DNA from: Neisseria sicca
Lineage (GTDB): Bacteria; Pseudomonadota; Gammaproteobacteria; Burkholderiales; Neisseriaceae
Assembly (NCBI RefSeq): GCF_003044565.1
Contig: NZ_POXG01000003.1
Span: forward strand, 1 to 64,000
Direction: 5' to 3'
Length of the DNA: 64,000 nt
Shown here: piece by piece, positions 1-8,004 of the stretch
How the letters are laid out: the number at the start of each line of letters is the position of its first letter
Numbering within the stretch: position 1 is the first letter of the stretch
Notes under the pieces: generated by a model
What the model was told of the DNA's origin: nothing
The model's input: the letters and a program-made list of their open reading frames with translations, nothing else
Databases searched by the model: none
Translations under genes and position numbers: made by a program

Positions 1-413
1 AGCTGAATGCGCTGAAGGACGCGGTGCTGACCAGTAGTTCAGGCAGAGTAAATATTGCAGCGCAAGAGGAAGTTTTAATTACCTGTAAAGGCGCATACAT
101 CAAATTCTCGAATGGAGAAATTGAGATAGGCAGTCCGAAGCTGGTGCGGGTGAAGGCGCCGTTGGAGGTGACTGGGTCTCAGAGCTTGAGTCATATGTTT
201 AATAATATGCCTAAATCAAAATTTGATCAGGAAGTAATCGTTACCACTTTAAATGGAAGCCCGATTGTAAACCGCCGATTTGTTCTAACACGTGCTGACG
301 GTACCAAAATACGGGGGACTACGGATGCAAATGGTAGTACCGGCATTCAGCGCAATGATTCTACTATGGAAAAATTTACCTTGACTCTTTTGCCTAAGGA
401 CAAGAAGAAATGA
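1..413 (+). CDS. vgrG: VgrG spike protein, C-terminal part (5' end outside window)
   Basis: The reading frame is open from base 3, so the gene begins before the window; 136 residues are visible. The first half (VNIAAQEEVLITCKGAYIKF) is typical of the DUF2345 beta-helix region of type VI secretion VgrG, the trimeric spike at the tip of the injected tube. The last ~65 residues form a separate extension (FDQEVIVTTLNGSP, then RADGTKIRGTTDANG) that resembles a transthyretin-like domain. In other bacteria such VgrG tails bind lipase effectors. The stop codon overlaps the next gene by 4 bases (ATGA), which fits cotranslation with the lipase it probably carries. Family: seen in sequence; the carrier role is inference. 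Confidence 0.85.
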   Translation, partial: LNALKDAVLTSSSGRVNIAAQEEVLITCKGAYIKFSNGEIEIGSPKLVRVKAPLEVTGSQSLSHMFNNMPKSKFDQEVIVTTLNGSPIVNRRFVLTRADGTKIRGTTDANGSTGIQRNDSTMEKFTLTLLPKDKKK

Positions 414-2674
414 TTGACCCAAACATTAAATTAAATCCGACATTGGATAAAAACGGCAATCCGACCGCGCAAGCGAGGATGACATCTACGGAAGATCAGC
501 AAAAATGCCAGATGGAGATTGCACGCTATATGCCGATCATGCTTCTCCCCGGTATTATGGGATCCAATCTGCTATATCGAAACGGTTGGGTAAAGCCCAG
601 TCAAAAATCTGAATCAGGAGAGTCGGCTAAAGATGTTGAAAACGGAGAGGAGAATCAGGACAAGGATTGGGAGGAACTCAAGAAGGAGACAGTAGAAAAG
701 TCATGGATGCCGCCAAACGGTCTATTAAAATCAATAGGTGCAGTGTTTAAAGATGGCCTGTTTCGCAGGGTAAAAGCACGTCATCGCGAAATTCATCAAG
801 AATTGACTGCTGTCGATTGGCGAGGGCCGATAATACATATTCCTAAAAATCCTATAAGAACTAATACTGAATGTTTGAAAAATAAGATTTTAAAGGCCGG
901 TGAGCAGCGACACAATCTCAAAATGGCACAACTGCAGAAAAGTCCTTCTTCTGATTCTTCGGAAATTCGTGATGAGCAAAAACAATATGAGGAATGGAAA
1001 GAAAGATGGGAAAATGGAAAACCCCGTCCTAAAGAGTTAGTCAAAGAACAATTGCGTTTTCGAGGCTGGGGAACGGTTAATGCCGATGCTTATCAAGATT
1101 TTGCGGTTTTTTTAGAAAATAATCTGAATAATTTGGCTCAAGATATTCGAGATGCTGCTAAAACCAGTAATGGAAATCAAAGTGGAACAAATGGCTTGAG
1201 TGATAGTGATTATGCGAATTTTGTTACAAAGAAAATAGATACGCAGCCTTGGAAAGCCGTATTGGCAAGGATAGATCGATATATCATCAATCGTGACAAA
1301 GAGCAGCCAAAGTTGGAAAAGCCTTTATCTAAACAGAAGTCCAGCGTTGAAGCACAGAAAATGTTGGCGGAATGGCTGAAAAAAGTGGTGAATTATCAGT
1401 TTCCTGTTTATATATGCGGTTACAACTGGTTGCGTGACAATGCTGAATCGGGGACTGGGTACCATACGAAGTCTTTAGAGTATTTGGAATCAAAAAAAGA
1501 GGATGGTACCAATTTCCCCTTTGGTCCCAGTGACTTGAATAGCAGGATCCAGCGAGCATTGGAAGAATGCAATAGTGAACAATTTTTGATTCTTACCCAT
1601 TCCATGGGCGGTTTGGTAACGCGTGCATATGCAAAGCAGGCAACCAGCGATGAGCCGGGTAAAACTAAAAACGCTGATAAAATTTGCGGTATTTTTCATA
1701 ATGTTATGCCCGCTACGGGTTCTCCTGCTTTTTATAAACGGTTAAGGGCAGGTTTTAGTAATGAACCGCCCCCGCGCCATTTTTATGAATACTTCATGCC
1801 GACTTTATGGGTGAGTGCATTGAAAGAGGCGGGATTGGCTGTGGTATTGGGTTTTACCTCACGCGCAACTTCCCCCATTTTGCTCAATTCGCCTGGTGCC
1901 ATGCAGCTGACTCCTTGGCCGAATTATACCCCCTGTCGCTTTAGTGGAGATAATGTAAGTGATCCCAATGCTTGGCTTCATGTGGCAGATGATGAGGGCA
2001 AAAATATACGCTTCAGTTTCAATACTAAGGAACTCTATCAAAATTATGATAAATGGTTTGGTTTGTGGCCGACCAAGCCGAAAAATCTTAATGATGGACA
2101 ACAAGAAGAGCAGATAGACCGCATCAATTTTAATCCGAATGGTACAAAGACTATTTTTCAAAAAGACAAAGTGGATGAGGATATTTTTGAAAAAAACTTA
2201 GAAAGAGTAGAAAAATTTCAAGAAAAGCATGCTACTTACTATTTGACTGATGACAATAAAACTCGAATCAGTCTTTGTGACAGTAAAGACCATCTCACCT
2301 GGGATACTATTAAATGGGTGAGTGATAGGAATTTCCCTGAAGACTTGACTAAGCAAGAGTTGATCGAGGCGGTATTAACTAAGCCTAAAGATTCCGGACC
2401 TAGAGGTACGGTAAAAATGAAACTGAGGGGTGAAGATTACTTTCTTCATCTTACTGAAAAAAAGAGGACAGACAGAGGAGATGGTACCGTCCCTACTGCT
2501 TCGGGAGGAGCACCGATTACCCAAGGCTTTTTTGATAGAAAAGATGTATTGGTAACCGGAAATAAAAATGTAGGCGGCTACGAGCATGGTTCTTCATATA
2601 ATTTTGATGAAGTCCGCCATGATGCCTTGTTTGCTGTTTTAGAATCTGTCGCTTTACGCGGACAGGAAGATTAA
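410..2674 (+). CDS. Tle-type lipase, type VI secretion effector
   Basis: A 754-residue alpha/beta hydrolase. Near the N-terminus LPGIMGSN (residues 46-53) matches the lipase/LCAT opening motif. The nucleophile elbow is THSMGG with Ser398, having Thr where the usual GxSxG has its first Gly. Asp691 (RGDGTVP) and His737 (VRHDAL) would complete the triad. A charged, low-complexity stretch at about residues 60-100 and a long lysine/glutamate-rich insert before the nucleophile are lineage-specific. There is no signal peptide, as expected for a T6SS cargo. It sits between vgrG (4-base overlap) and an immunity lipoprotein (16 bases downstream), the standard order for an antibacterial phospholipase module. 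The substrate, probably phospholipid in the target periplasm, is inferred. The exact Tle subfamily is uncertain; the Tli4-like partner hints at Tle4. Confidence 0.8.
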   Translation: MIDPNIKLNPTLDKNGNPTAQARMTSTEDQQKCQMEIARYMPIMLLPGIMGSNLLYRNGWVKPSQKSESGESAKDVENGEENQDKDWEELKKETVEKSWMPPNGLLKSIGAVFKDGLFRRVKARHREIHQELTAVDWRGPIIHIPKNPIRTNTECLKNKILKAGEQRHNLKMAQLQKSPSSDSSEIRDEQKQYEEWKERWENGKPRPKELVKEQLRFRGWGTVNADAYQDFAVFLENNLNNLAQDIRDAAKTSNGNQSGTNGLSDSDYANFVTKKIDTQPWKAVLARIDRYIINRDKEQPKLEKPLSKQKSSVEAQKMLAEWLKKVVNYQFPVYICGYNWLRDNAESGTGYHTKSLEYLESKKEDGTNFPFGPSDLNSRIQRALEECNSEQFLILTHSMGGLVTRAYAKQATSDEPGKTKNADKICGIFHNVMPATGSPAFYKRLRAGFSNEPPPRHFYEYFMPTLWVSALKEAGLAVVLGFTSRATSPILLNSPGAMQLTPWPNYTPCRFSGDNVSDPNAWLHVADDEGKNIRFSFNTKELYQNYDKWFGLWPTKPKNLNDGQQEEQIDRINFNPNGTKTIFQKDKVDEDIFEKNLERVEKFQEKHATYYLTDDNKTRISLCDSKDHLTWDTIKWVSDRNFPEDLTKQELIEAVLTKPKDSGPRGTVKMKLRGEDYFLHLTEKKRTDRGDGTVPTASGGAPITQGFFDRKDVLVTGNKNVGGYEHGSSYNFDEVRHDALFAVLESVALRGQED

Positions 2675-2690
2675 TCTCTTCAAGGAGCTT

Positions 2691-3740
2691 ATGATGAAAC
2701 CGATCGCTAGTGTATTGCTGACAGTTTCCATGCTTGCTGCATGTACCCCTACCGTTTCAACACTTACAGAAAGGAATCCTTCCATGACCACCGCTTCTTC
2801 ATCTATCGATACCGTCTACTGGACCGAACAGCCCTATTGCAGCGGTCGCTATCAATTGCGCCTGCCGTCCCAACGTCGTCACGGCAGTACACACATTGAT
2901 TACAACGGTTGGAGCGTGATGGTTATGTTTAACGACTGGAATAGAAATGTTAGTACCATCAATGAGACTAAGCAAAATGGTCGAGATGGAACCGATATTG
3001 TTGTTGACACCCGTACTCTAATTCCAGGGCGGGCGATGATGCAGGTAACGCGTAGTGATTTTGATTGGGATGGTAGATATGTTAAGAAACATGGTATGCC
3101 CTACGAAGCCTATTTATATTTTAAGCTGGATAATAACGATGCTTATATCGTACGCAGCTATTTCTATATTCCCGCCGAAAACGGCAAAGCACCTGCCAAC
3201 TGGAAAACCAAAGAGAAAGAATTGATAGATGGCATGGAGAAAAAATTCCGTCAAGATTTCCTGAATAACTTACGTGTACGTCAAGAGTTTGAAGTACCGA
3301 ATCGGTATGGTATCTGCCTGATAGGCGGTTTTATTGCGGACGATGGCAAAAAACCGTTTACAGCGCATACAACTGTCGAATTTGCCAAGCAACATGATAT
3401 GAGTCTGGAAATCATGCATGGCGACGAGCTTGAGAAAGGCGAACCCACGCTGCTGCAACGGGATATCGCTCCAGAAAAAAGCGCATTGGCAAAAATCTTT
3501 AAAATCACAGGCTACCGTACCATCCGCCAAGGCCAGCGTACCATTAACGGCATGTCTGGTACGGAAAAACTGATCAAGTGGGATGGTAACAAATATATGT
3601 TGATTTGGGAGCGAGACGGCGGCAATCCGCGCATCATGATGCAGTTTGGTACCGAGAAGAAAGACGGAACGAAGCGCAGCGAAGCTGAAGTCCTTGCTAT
3701 TTGGGATACCGTTCTGCCAACTTTAAAACCAATCAAATAA
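2691..3740 (+). CDS. Tli4-like immunity lipoprotein for the T6SS lipase
   Basis: A 349-residue predicted lipoprotein: signal peptide with lipobox LAAC, Cys18. It would be anchored in the periplasm, where a lipase immunity protein has to act. The body (YCSGRYQLRLP, then GWSVMVMFNDW, ending EVLAIWDTVLPTLKP) resembles the Tli4 family that binds and blocks Tle lipases. Two ATGs are in tandem: AGGAG at 2683-2687 lies 3 bases from the first and 6 from the second, so translation may start at 2694. It directly follows the lipase gene. A strongly similar second copy lies at 23987-25015. The family call rests on recalled Tli4 features and the position. Confidence 0.78.
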   Translation: MMKPIASVLLTVSMLAACTPTVSTLTERNPSMTTASSSIDTVYWTEQPYCSGRYQLRLPSQRRHGSTHIDYNGWSVMVMFNDWNRNVSTINETKQNGRDGTDIVVDTRTLIPGRAMMQVTRSDFDWDGRYVKKHGMPYEAYLYFKLDNNDAYIVRSYFYIPAENGKAPANWKTKEKELIDGMEKKFRQDFLNNLRVRQEFEVPNRYGICLIGGFIADDGKKPFTAHTTVEFAKQHDMSLEIMHGDELEKGEPTLLQRDIAPEKSALAKIFKITGYRTIRQGQRTINGMSGTEKLIKWDGNKYMLIWERDGGNPRIMMQFGTEKKDGTKRSEAEVLAIWDTVLPTLKPIK

Positions 3741-3757
3741 TGTAAGCGGCGAACTGA

Positions 3758-3810
3758 AGGTCGTCTGAAATATGGTTTTCAATATTTGAAACCGTATTTT
3801 CAGACGACCT
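3758..3810. terminator. Inverted DUS pair after the immunity gene
   Basis: Two DUS copies (3758-3769 and 3799-3810) face each other across a loop that itself contains the inverted repeat ATGGTTTTCAATA/TTTGAAACCGTAT. The RNA can fold into a long hairpin, 17 bases after the immunity gene stop codon. Paired DUS serve as terminators in Neisseria. Confidence 0.75.
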
Positions 3811-3916
3811 TGCGTCACAAACAGCCATACTGCAATTGGCTTTTATAGAGAATGACCGTAAGCAGTAATGACGTTGCACCGTTCTAAAATTCATTAACCC
3901 ATTACAAGAAAACATA

Positions 3917-4519
3917 ATGAAGCACACACCTATACCTTATGAGCGTCAGGAAATCATCCGACGTGAACGCGAGTTGGCTAAATATGCCAATACTATGGAT
4001 AGTTTGTTTTGCATTCCTTTTACCAAACAAGGAATCGGCGTTGATGCCATATTGTCGCTGATTCCTTTTGTCGGGGATATTGCCGGGCTTTTGTTGACGA
4101 TGAAGGCTTTTCGCATGGGACGGGAGTTGGGCGTGCCGGATCATAAAATGCGTCCGGCTGTATATCTTGCTTTTGCGGATATGGTGCTCGGCATGATTCC
4201 TGTTGTCGGTACGCTTATCGATATTTTCTTGCAACCGAGCCGCCGTACTTTGAAAGTCATCAATGAACATGTGCGCAGTGAGTATGGCATCGACTACGAC
4301 ATACATTTGGAGCGTCCGTTTATGCACGCGGCTTTGGAGAAGAAGCAACAGCAATCAGACTTTTGGTGCAAACCTGTTGCTGCTTGGCTTTATCTGCATC
4401 TGCCTGATTTTTTCGGTTTGATTGTGCTGGTGTTGATGGGCTGGATAACGGTTGTAGTAAGTAGATGGGCGTGGAGCGGTATGACTTATTTGTTCCACGC
4501 TGTTGCCGGTTGGTTTTGA
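3917..4519 (+). CDS. DUF4112 membrane protein
   Basis: A 200-residue protein. Residues ~34-105 carry two hydrophobic hairpins with the repeated pattern D-A-I-L-S-L-I-P-F-V-G-D and D-M-V-L-G-M-I-P-V-V-G-T-L-I-D, which is the DUF4112 signature. A further hydrophobic segment lies at ~155-178. The function of this family is unknown. It is separated from the immunity gene by an inverted DUS pair, so it is probably its own transcription unit and not part of the T6SS cassette. Confidence 0.82.
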   Translation: MKHTPIPYERQEIIRRERELAKYANTMDSLFCIPFTKQGIGVDAILSLIPFVGDIAGLLLTMKAFRMGRELGVPDHKMRPAVYLAFADMVLGMIPVVGTLIDIFLQPSRRTLKVINEHVRSEYGIDYDIHLERPFMHAALEKKQQQSDFWCKPVAAWLYLHLPDFFGLIVLVLMGWITVVVSRWAWSGMTYLFHAVAGWF

Positions 4520-4619
4520 ATGTTTGTGATTTGAACGGATATACAATTTATTGTGAATGGCTTTAAACCTGTTTGGTGTTGTTGAGACTGAGCTTAAATG
4601 CATCTTGATAAATTGGAAA

Positions 4620-4660
4620 AGGTCGTCTGAAAAATCGATATTTGATTTTTCAGACGACCT
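4620..4660. terminator. Inverted DUS pair after the DUF4112 gene
   Basis: DUS at 4620-4631 and its reverse complement at 4649-4660, with a short loop that is itself nearly palindromic (AAATCGATATTTGATTT). The last five bases, GACCT, are duplicated on the far side of the adjoining 180-bp element, so the element inserted exactly at the edge of this hairpin. Confidence 0.75.
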
Positions 4661-4840
4661 GAGACCTTTGCAATAACATAGGTTACTAAAATTTTATGCT
4701 CAATCTCATTTTCAAAATGCAAAACCTTTCTGATTTTTCCTACTTTTTGCTCAATATTAGGAAGGTTTTAGTCAATTGAATTTTTTTGGCGCATTTTTAT
4801 GCGTCAAATTTCGTTAACAGACTATTTTTGCAAAGGTCTC
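4661..4840. mobile_element. 180-bp MITE-like element, copy 1
   Basis: Ends in perfect 13-bp inverted repeats (GAGACCTTTGCAA / TTGCAAAGGTCTC). It is flanked by the direct repeat GACCT (4656-4660 and 4841-4845). Nearly identical copies of the same length lie at 28532-28711 and 49216-49395. The interior is AT-rich and has no credible ORF, so it must move in trans. The termini recall IS5/IS1106-type ends known in Neisseria; that link is from memory and not tested. Confidence 0.85.
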
Positions 4841-4898
4841 GACCTTTCTGCAAGGTGAGAACAGTTGTAGAAAATGGGATGGAGGGGGCGTGAGAAAT

Positions 4899-5060
4899 TT
4901 AGTTGAACCAAAAACGGAAGACTAAATAGAACACTAAAGCCAATACGCCCGCCCATACGATAACCATAAATCCGGCAACAGCCCGACCGAGTCGGTAAAC
5001 GGGGTTTTTGCGTTCGTCTTCCAAAAGCGGATTGGGGGTGTTGCGTTGTTCTTCAGACAT
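4899..5060 (-). CDS. Small single-pass membrane protein, unknown function
   Basis: A 53-residue protein beginning MSEEQRNTPNPLLEDERKNP with one transmembrane segment at about residues 27-50 (AGFMVIVWAGVLALVFYLVF). The frame extends upstream to 5114, but the ATG at 5060 gives the more natural charged N-terminus followed by a helix. It lies just downstream of recX on the same strand with 74 bases between them. The family is not recognised; a tail-anchored orientation is possible because the helix reaches the C-terminus. Confidence 0.6.
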   Translation of the reverse strand: MSEEQRNTPNPLLEDERKNPVYRLGRAVAGFMVIVWAGVLALVFYLVFRFWFN

Positions 5061-5134
5061 GGTTATCTCGGTTGTGAATGGTTGGCAAAAGCGTAAGGGT
5101 ACGCCGATGGACATGAAGATTCAAGCGGGGCGTT

Positions 5135-5605
5135 TCAATTTTCTCCGTACTCAAAAATATCGTCTTCGTCCCAACTGCTTTTGAGCGCGGCGTGGATGGT
5201 GTCCATGTCGAATCCGCGATAGGCGAGGAAGCGCGCTTGTTTTTGTTTGTCTTTTAAATCGGCGGCGGGCTGTTTGAATTTTTTGCGCAACACGGCGATT
5301 GCGGTTTGCAGTTCGCGCGCTTTGTCGGGCATAAATTCGCGGCTGAGGGTTTCGTCTATGCCTTGCTGCGCCAATGCCTGTTTCAGACGCAGGGAGCCGT
5401 GTTGGCGGCTTTTGCTGTGGATGTAGGCTTCGGCGTAGCGTTGGTCGGATTGCCAGTTACGTTCGGCAAATTCGTCCAACACGTTTTCCAATTCTTCTTC
5501 GCTTTCGGCATACGGGGCGAGCTTGCGCTTGAGTCCGACGCGGCTGATTTCCTGTCGGGAAAGGATGTCCATCGCGCGGGCGCGCAGGGATTTTTGGGGT
5601 TTCAT
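5135..5605 (-). CDS. recX: RecX, modulator of RecA
   Basis: 156 residues, the normal RecX length. It is rich in charged helices with the family pattern RAMDILSRQEISRVGLKRKL near the N-terminus, and QALAQQGI and FLAYRGFDMDTI in later three-helix repeats. RecX binds the RecA filament and limits its extension; in Neisseria this matters for transformation and pilin variation (known of the family). A single DUS lies just upstream at 5610-5621. Confidence 0.92.
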   Translation of the reverse strand: MKPQKSLRARAMDILSRQEISRVGLKRKLAPYAESEEELENVLDEFAERNWQSDQRYAEAYIHSKSRQHGSLRLKQALAQQGIDETLSREFMPDKARELQTAIAVLRKKFKQPAADLKDKQKQARFLAYRGFDMDTIHAALKSSWDEDDIFEYGEN

Positions 5606-5751
5606 GCAGAGGTCGTCTGAAAAGGTCGATTCGTAGGTTAGATTCTTGAATCTGACTTGCGGGTTGTAGGATGGAGGAGAGATAAGAAACTTTCATTCCG
5701 TCATTCTCTTTGTTCGGGAATGACGAATCTTTTTATTTCCACTGCTCTATT

Positions 5752-5791
5752 TTCAGACGACCTTTTGAAGCAGGAATAAAGGTCGTCTGAA
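5752..5791. repeat. Tail-to-tail DUS pair between gph and recX
   Basis: Reverse-complement DUS at 5752-5763 is followed by a forward DUS at 5780-5791. The two can pair, but no U-run follows in either direction, so this looks more like two uptake sites than a classical terminator. Confidence 0.6.
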
Positions 5792-5805
5792 AACAAGGAT
5801 ACTGA

Positions 5806-6516
5806 TTATTCGTCGTCCTCCGCTTTTTTCGGTTGCAGATTTTCGTAGATTTCGGGCAGCGAACCGATAATCCAGTCGGGCTTGGTCGCTTTGTCTTGCG
5901 AGAGCAGGGTCATGTCGCCGTAGCCGAAGGTCACGCCGACGCTGAGGCAGCCGGCGGCTTTGGCGGCGATGATGTCGTTGCGGGAGTCGCCGACCATAAT
6001 CATGTTGGCAGGATCAATGCCCAAGACTTCGGCGGCGTGTTGCAGCGGCAGAGGGCTGGGTTTCTTTTCGGGCAGGCTGTCGCCGCCGAGGATCAGGCTG
6101 AAGTAGTCGGCGAGTCCAAGCTGTTTCAAGAGTTCGGCGGCGAGGATTTCGTTTTTGTTGGTGATGACCACCAGCGGGATGCCCAGGGATTTGAGCAATG
6201 CCAGTCCGGCTTCGGTTTCGGAGTAGGGGCGGGTGAAGTCGCTCAAGTGGTCGCGGTAGTATTTCATGTAGAACACGAAGCCTTTTTCCCATAAATCGGG
6301 CGCGGCTTCTTGGTCGCGGTCGTTGGTGATGACGCGGTGGACGAGTTTGCCGATGCCGTCGCCGACGTAGCCTTCTATGGTTTTGGCGGGCAGTGGCTCC
6401 ATGCCGAGATATTCGCGCATGGCTTCGGCTGCGGCGGCAAGGTCGAGAACGGAATCGCATAATGTGCCGTCCAAATCAAAGGCGGCGGCTTGGACGTGTT
6501 CAATGGCGGCGGTCAT
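5806..6516 (-). CDS. gph: Phosphoglycolate phosphatase (HAD family)
   Basis: 236 residues with the HAD motifs in order: AFDLDGTLCDS (motif I, nucleophile and acid-base Asp), VVITNK (motif II), a Lys in EKKPSP (motif III) and MVGDSRND (motif IV). The helical cap lies at about residues 25-95. It dephosphorylates 2-phosphoglycolate, produced in repair of oxidised DNA ends. Other small phosphate esters are possible substrates in this superfamily. It is a single gene, with a Correia element upstream. Confidence 0.88.
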   Translation of the reverse strand: MTAAIEHVQAAAFDLDGTLCDSVLDLAAAAEAMREYLGMEPLPAKTIEGYVGDGIGKLVHRVITNDRDQEAAPDLWEKGFVFYMKYYRDHLSDFTRPYSETEAGLALLKSLGIPLVVITNKNEILAAELLKQLGLADYFSLILGGDSLPEKKPSPLPLQHAAEVLGIDPANMIMVGDSRNDIIAAKAAGCLSVGVTFGYGDMTLLSQDKATKPDWIIGSLPEIYENLQPKKAEDDE

Positions 6517-6627
6517 GATGTGTTTTACTCGTAGATGAAAGAGGCGCGTATTTTAGCATTGATTCGGCAGGCAAGGCTTGGAGGATGCTGGTGCTGGCTT
6601 GGTGTTTGGTTTGCAGCGGGTGACTTT

Positions 6628-6734
6628 TATAGTGGATTAACTTTAAACCAGTACGGCGTTGCCTCGCCTTGCCGTACTATTTGTACTGTCTGCGGCTTCG
6701 TCGCCTTGTCCTGATTTAAAGTTAATCCACTATA
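6628..6734. mobile_element. Correia element, short form (107 bp)
   Basis: Terminal inverted repeats TATAGTGGATTAACTTTAAA / TTTAAAGTTAATCCACTATA, with TA at both ends as in the TA duplication these elements make. It lacks the ~50-bp internal block with the IHF-type site found in the long form. It lies between the gph start and the small RNA locus. Confidence 0.9.
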
Positions 6735-6822
6735 TTCGGAAGCGGCGTACTAAGATTGATGAAATAGAGTTACAACTTAAATATTCCAATAAATTAATTT
6801 AGAAATTTTACAAGAAAGATAC

Positions 6823-6851
6823 TTGCCTAAAATTTTATTTTCATGGATAAT
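6823..6851 (+). promoter_or_regulatory. Promoter of small RNA copy A
   Basis: TTGCCT (6823-6828), a 17-base spacer and GATAAT (6846-6851) match a sigma-70 promoter. A start near 6858 gives an RNA of about 90 nt ending at the terminator at 6918-6950. Inferred from spacing. Confidence 0.6.
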
Positions 6852-6857
6852 CCGATT

Positions 6858-6950
6858 CGTTAGCTGGTTCGAGTAGTCAGTTAATAGTTTCTCCTCTATT
6901 TCTCCTTTGTAGACTTGGCACACATTCAGTTGGATGTGTGCATTTTTTTT
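6858..6950 (+). ncRNA. Small RNA, NmsR/RcoF-like sibling A
   Basis: There is no ORF here, but a promoter-like region and a clean intrinsic terminator: stem GCACACAT/ATGTGTGC (6918-6925/6934-6941) followed by nine T (6942-6950). The 5' part holds two C-rich segments, CTCCTCTATT and TCTCCTTTG, able to pair with Shine-Dalgarno sequences. A 32-base block ending TGTAGACTTGGC is repeated exactly in reverse orientation at 11729-11760. The meningococcal sibling RNAs NmsRA/NmsRB (RcoF1/2), which repress TCA-cycle and amino-acid genes, have this layout and, as I recall, lie next to an lrp gene; here lrp is 170 bases away. The name is by recalled features; the RNA itself is well supported. Confidence 0.72.
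6918..6950 (+). terminator. Intrinsic terminator of small RNA A
   Basis: 8-bp GC-rich stem, 8-base loop and a run of nine T. Confidence 0.85.
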
Positions 6951-7067
6951 GTTTGCAGGTTTGGCGAGAAGATGCTTGGATTTGATGGGGAAGGGATGTG
7001 TTTGAACGCGTTAAAGCCTCTTGGTTGATAGCGTTCCTCTCGGTTGTATAAAAGGTATTTTGAAAAA

Positions 7068-7102
7068 AGGTCGTCTGAACGTTATAAACTTTCAGACGAC
7101 CT
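7068..7102. terminator. Inverted DUS pair after lrp
   Basis: DUS at 7068-7079 and reverse complement at 7091-7102, then TTTTT. It lies 18 bases past the lrp stop codon on the minus strand and can also stop read-through from the small RNA on the plus strand. Confidence 0.8.
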
Positions 7103-7119
7103 TTTTTAATGTAGTTAAA

Positions 7120-7584
7120 TCACTCTAAGTCTAACACAGCCGTTTCTTTGACCTCTTCCATAACGACATAGCTGCGGCTTTCCGCTGCCGCAGGCAGGTG
7201 CAGCAGGATATTGCCCAACATATCCCGATAGGCAGCCATATTGGGCAGGCGGACTTTGATCAGGTAATCATATTCGCCGGATACGAGGTGACATTCTAAA
7301 ATTTGCGGAATCCGCATGATTTCACGGCGGAAATCTTCAAAAATATTGCCCGATTTGGAACGCAGCTTCAGCTCGACAAAGACCAGCAGGCTTTGCCCGA
7401 GTTGGTGCGGGTTGAGGCGGGCATGATAGCCGGTAATAAAATTGTCGCGCTCGAGTCGGCGGACGCGTTCGGTAACCGGAGTGGTGGATAATCCGACTTT
7501 TTCTGCCAACTCCGTCATGGGTGTGCGGGCATTTTGCTGAAGGATTTTCAGGATTTTCAGGTCGGTTTTGTCTAATTCTTTCAT
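7120..7584 (-). CDS. lrp: Lrp/AsnC-family transcription regulator
   Basis: 154 residues when started at MKELDKTD (7584). The N-terminal helix-turn-helix (ILKILQQNARTPMTELAEKV, then STTPVTERVRRLE) is followed by the RAM ligand-binding beta-alpha-beta fold (LECHLVSGEYDYLIKVRLP). The frame runs on to 7620, but that extension is unlike the family. Such proteins sense amino acids and reset metabolism between feast and famine. The nearby small RNA, if NmsR-like, would belong to the same circuit. Which neisserial Lrp paralogue this is cannot be settled here. Confidence 0.88.
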   Translation of the reverse strand: MKELDKTDLKILKILQQNARTPMTELAEKVGLSTTPVTERVRRLERDNFITGYHARLNPHQLGQSLLVFVELKLRSKSGNIFEDFRREIMRIPQILECHLVSGEYDYLIKVRLPNMAAYRDMLGNILLHLPAAAESRSYVVMEEVKETAVLDLE

Positions 7585-7660
7585 CGCGGAGTTTCTTTCA
7601 ACTGAGCTGAAACGCATCATTTGGGCAGATGGATAAAACGCAGGGCTGGATAATGCAAAG

Positions 7661-7689
7661 CCGCCCTTGTTTTAAGTTGACCCACTATA
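7661..7689. repeat. Correia element remnant
   Basis: CCGCCCTTGTTTTAAGTTGA then CCCACTATA matches the right end of a Correia element (CGCCTTGTCCTGATTTAAAGTTAATCCACTATA) with several changes; the left half is missing. It sits in the 420-base gap between lrp and the TSUP gene, which otherwise holds two single DUS (7760-7771, 7877-7888) and no convincing gene. Confidence 0.6.
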
Positions 7690-8004
7690 TCTTTAAAGCG
7701 GCTGAAAAGAAAGTCAGTCAGCGTCAATGGCATTGCGCTTTTGCGGCATCGGGTCAAGCAGGTCGTCTGAAAACGGTTTTGTCCCTGGTCGTACTTATAG
7801 GCAGGAAAACAAGAAAGGGCGGATTCTAATGGAGGAACGCCTCTTCCGCAATGTGAGTCACTGAATCTAAACGGAAAGGTCGTCTGAAACGGGTGTGTGG
7901 CAATGCGTCGCGGATTGGTTTTCAGTTAAAATACCGCCTGTTTCAGATAGCATTCCGCCACAATCGTGCGACACCGATAAGGTGGCATTTTCAAGGGAGA
8001 GGCT

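Noticed and set aside
7629..7829. 66-residue frame between lrp and the TSUP gene
   Set aside because: It crosses a worn Correia end and a DUS, so it is repeat sequence, and it has no recognisable product.
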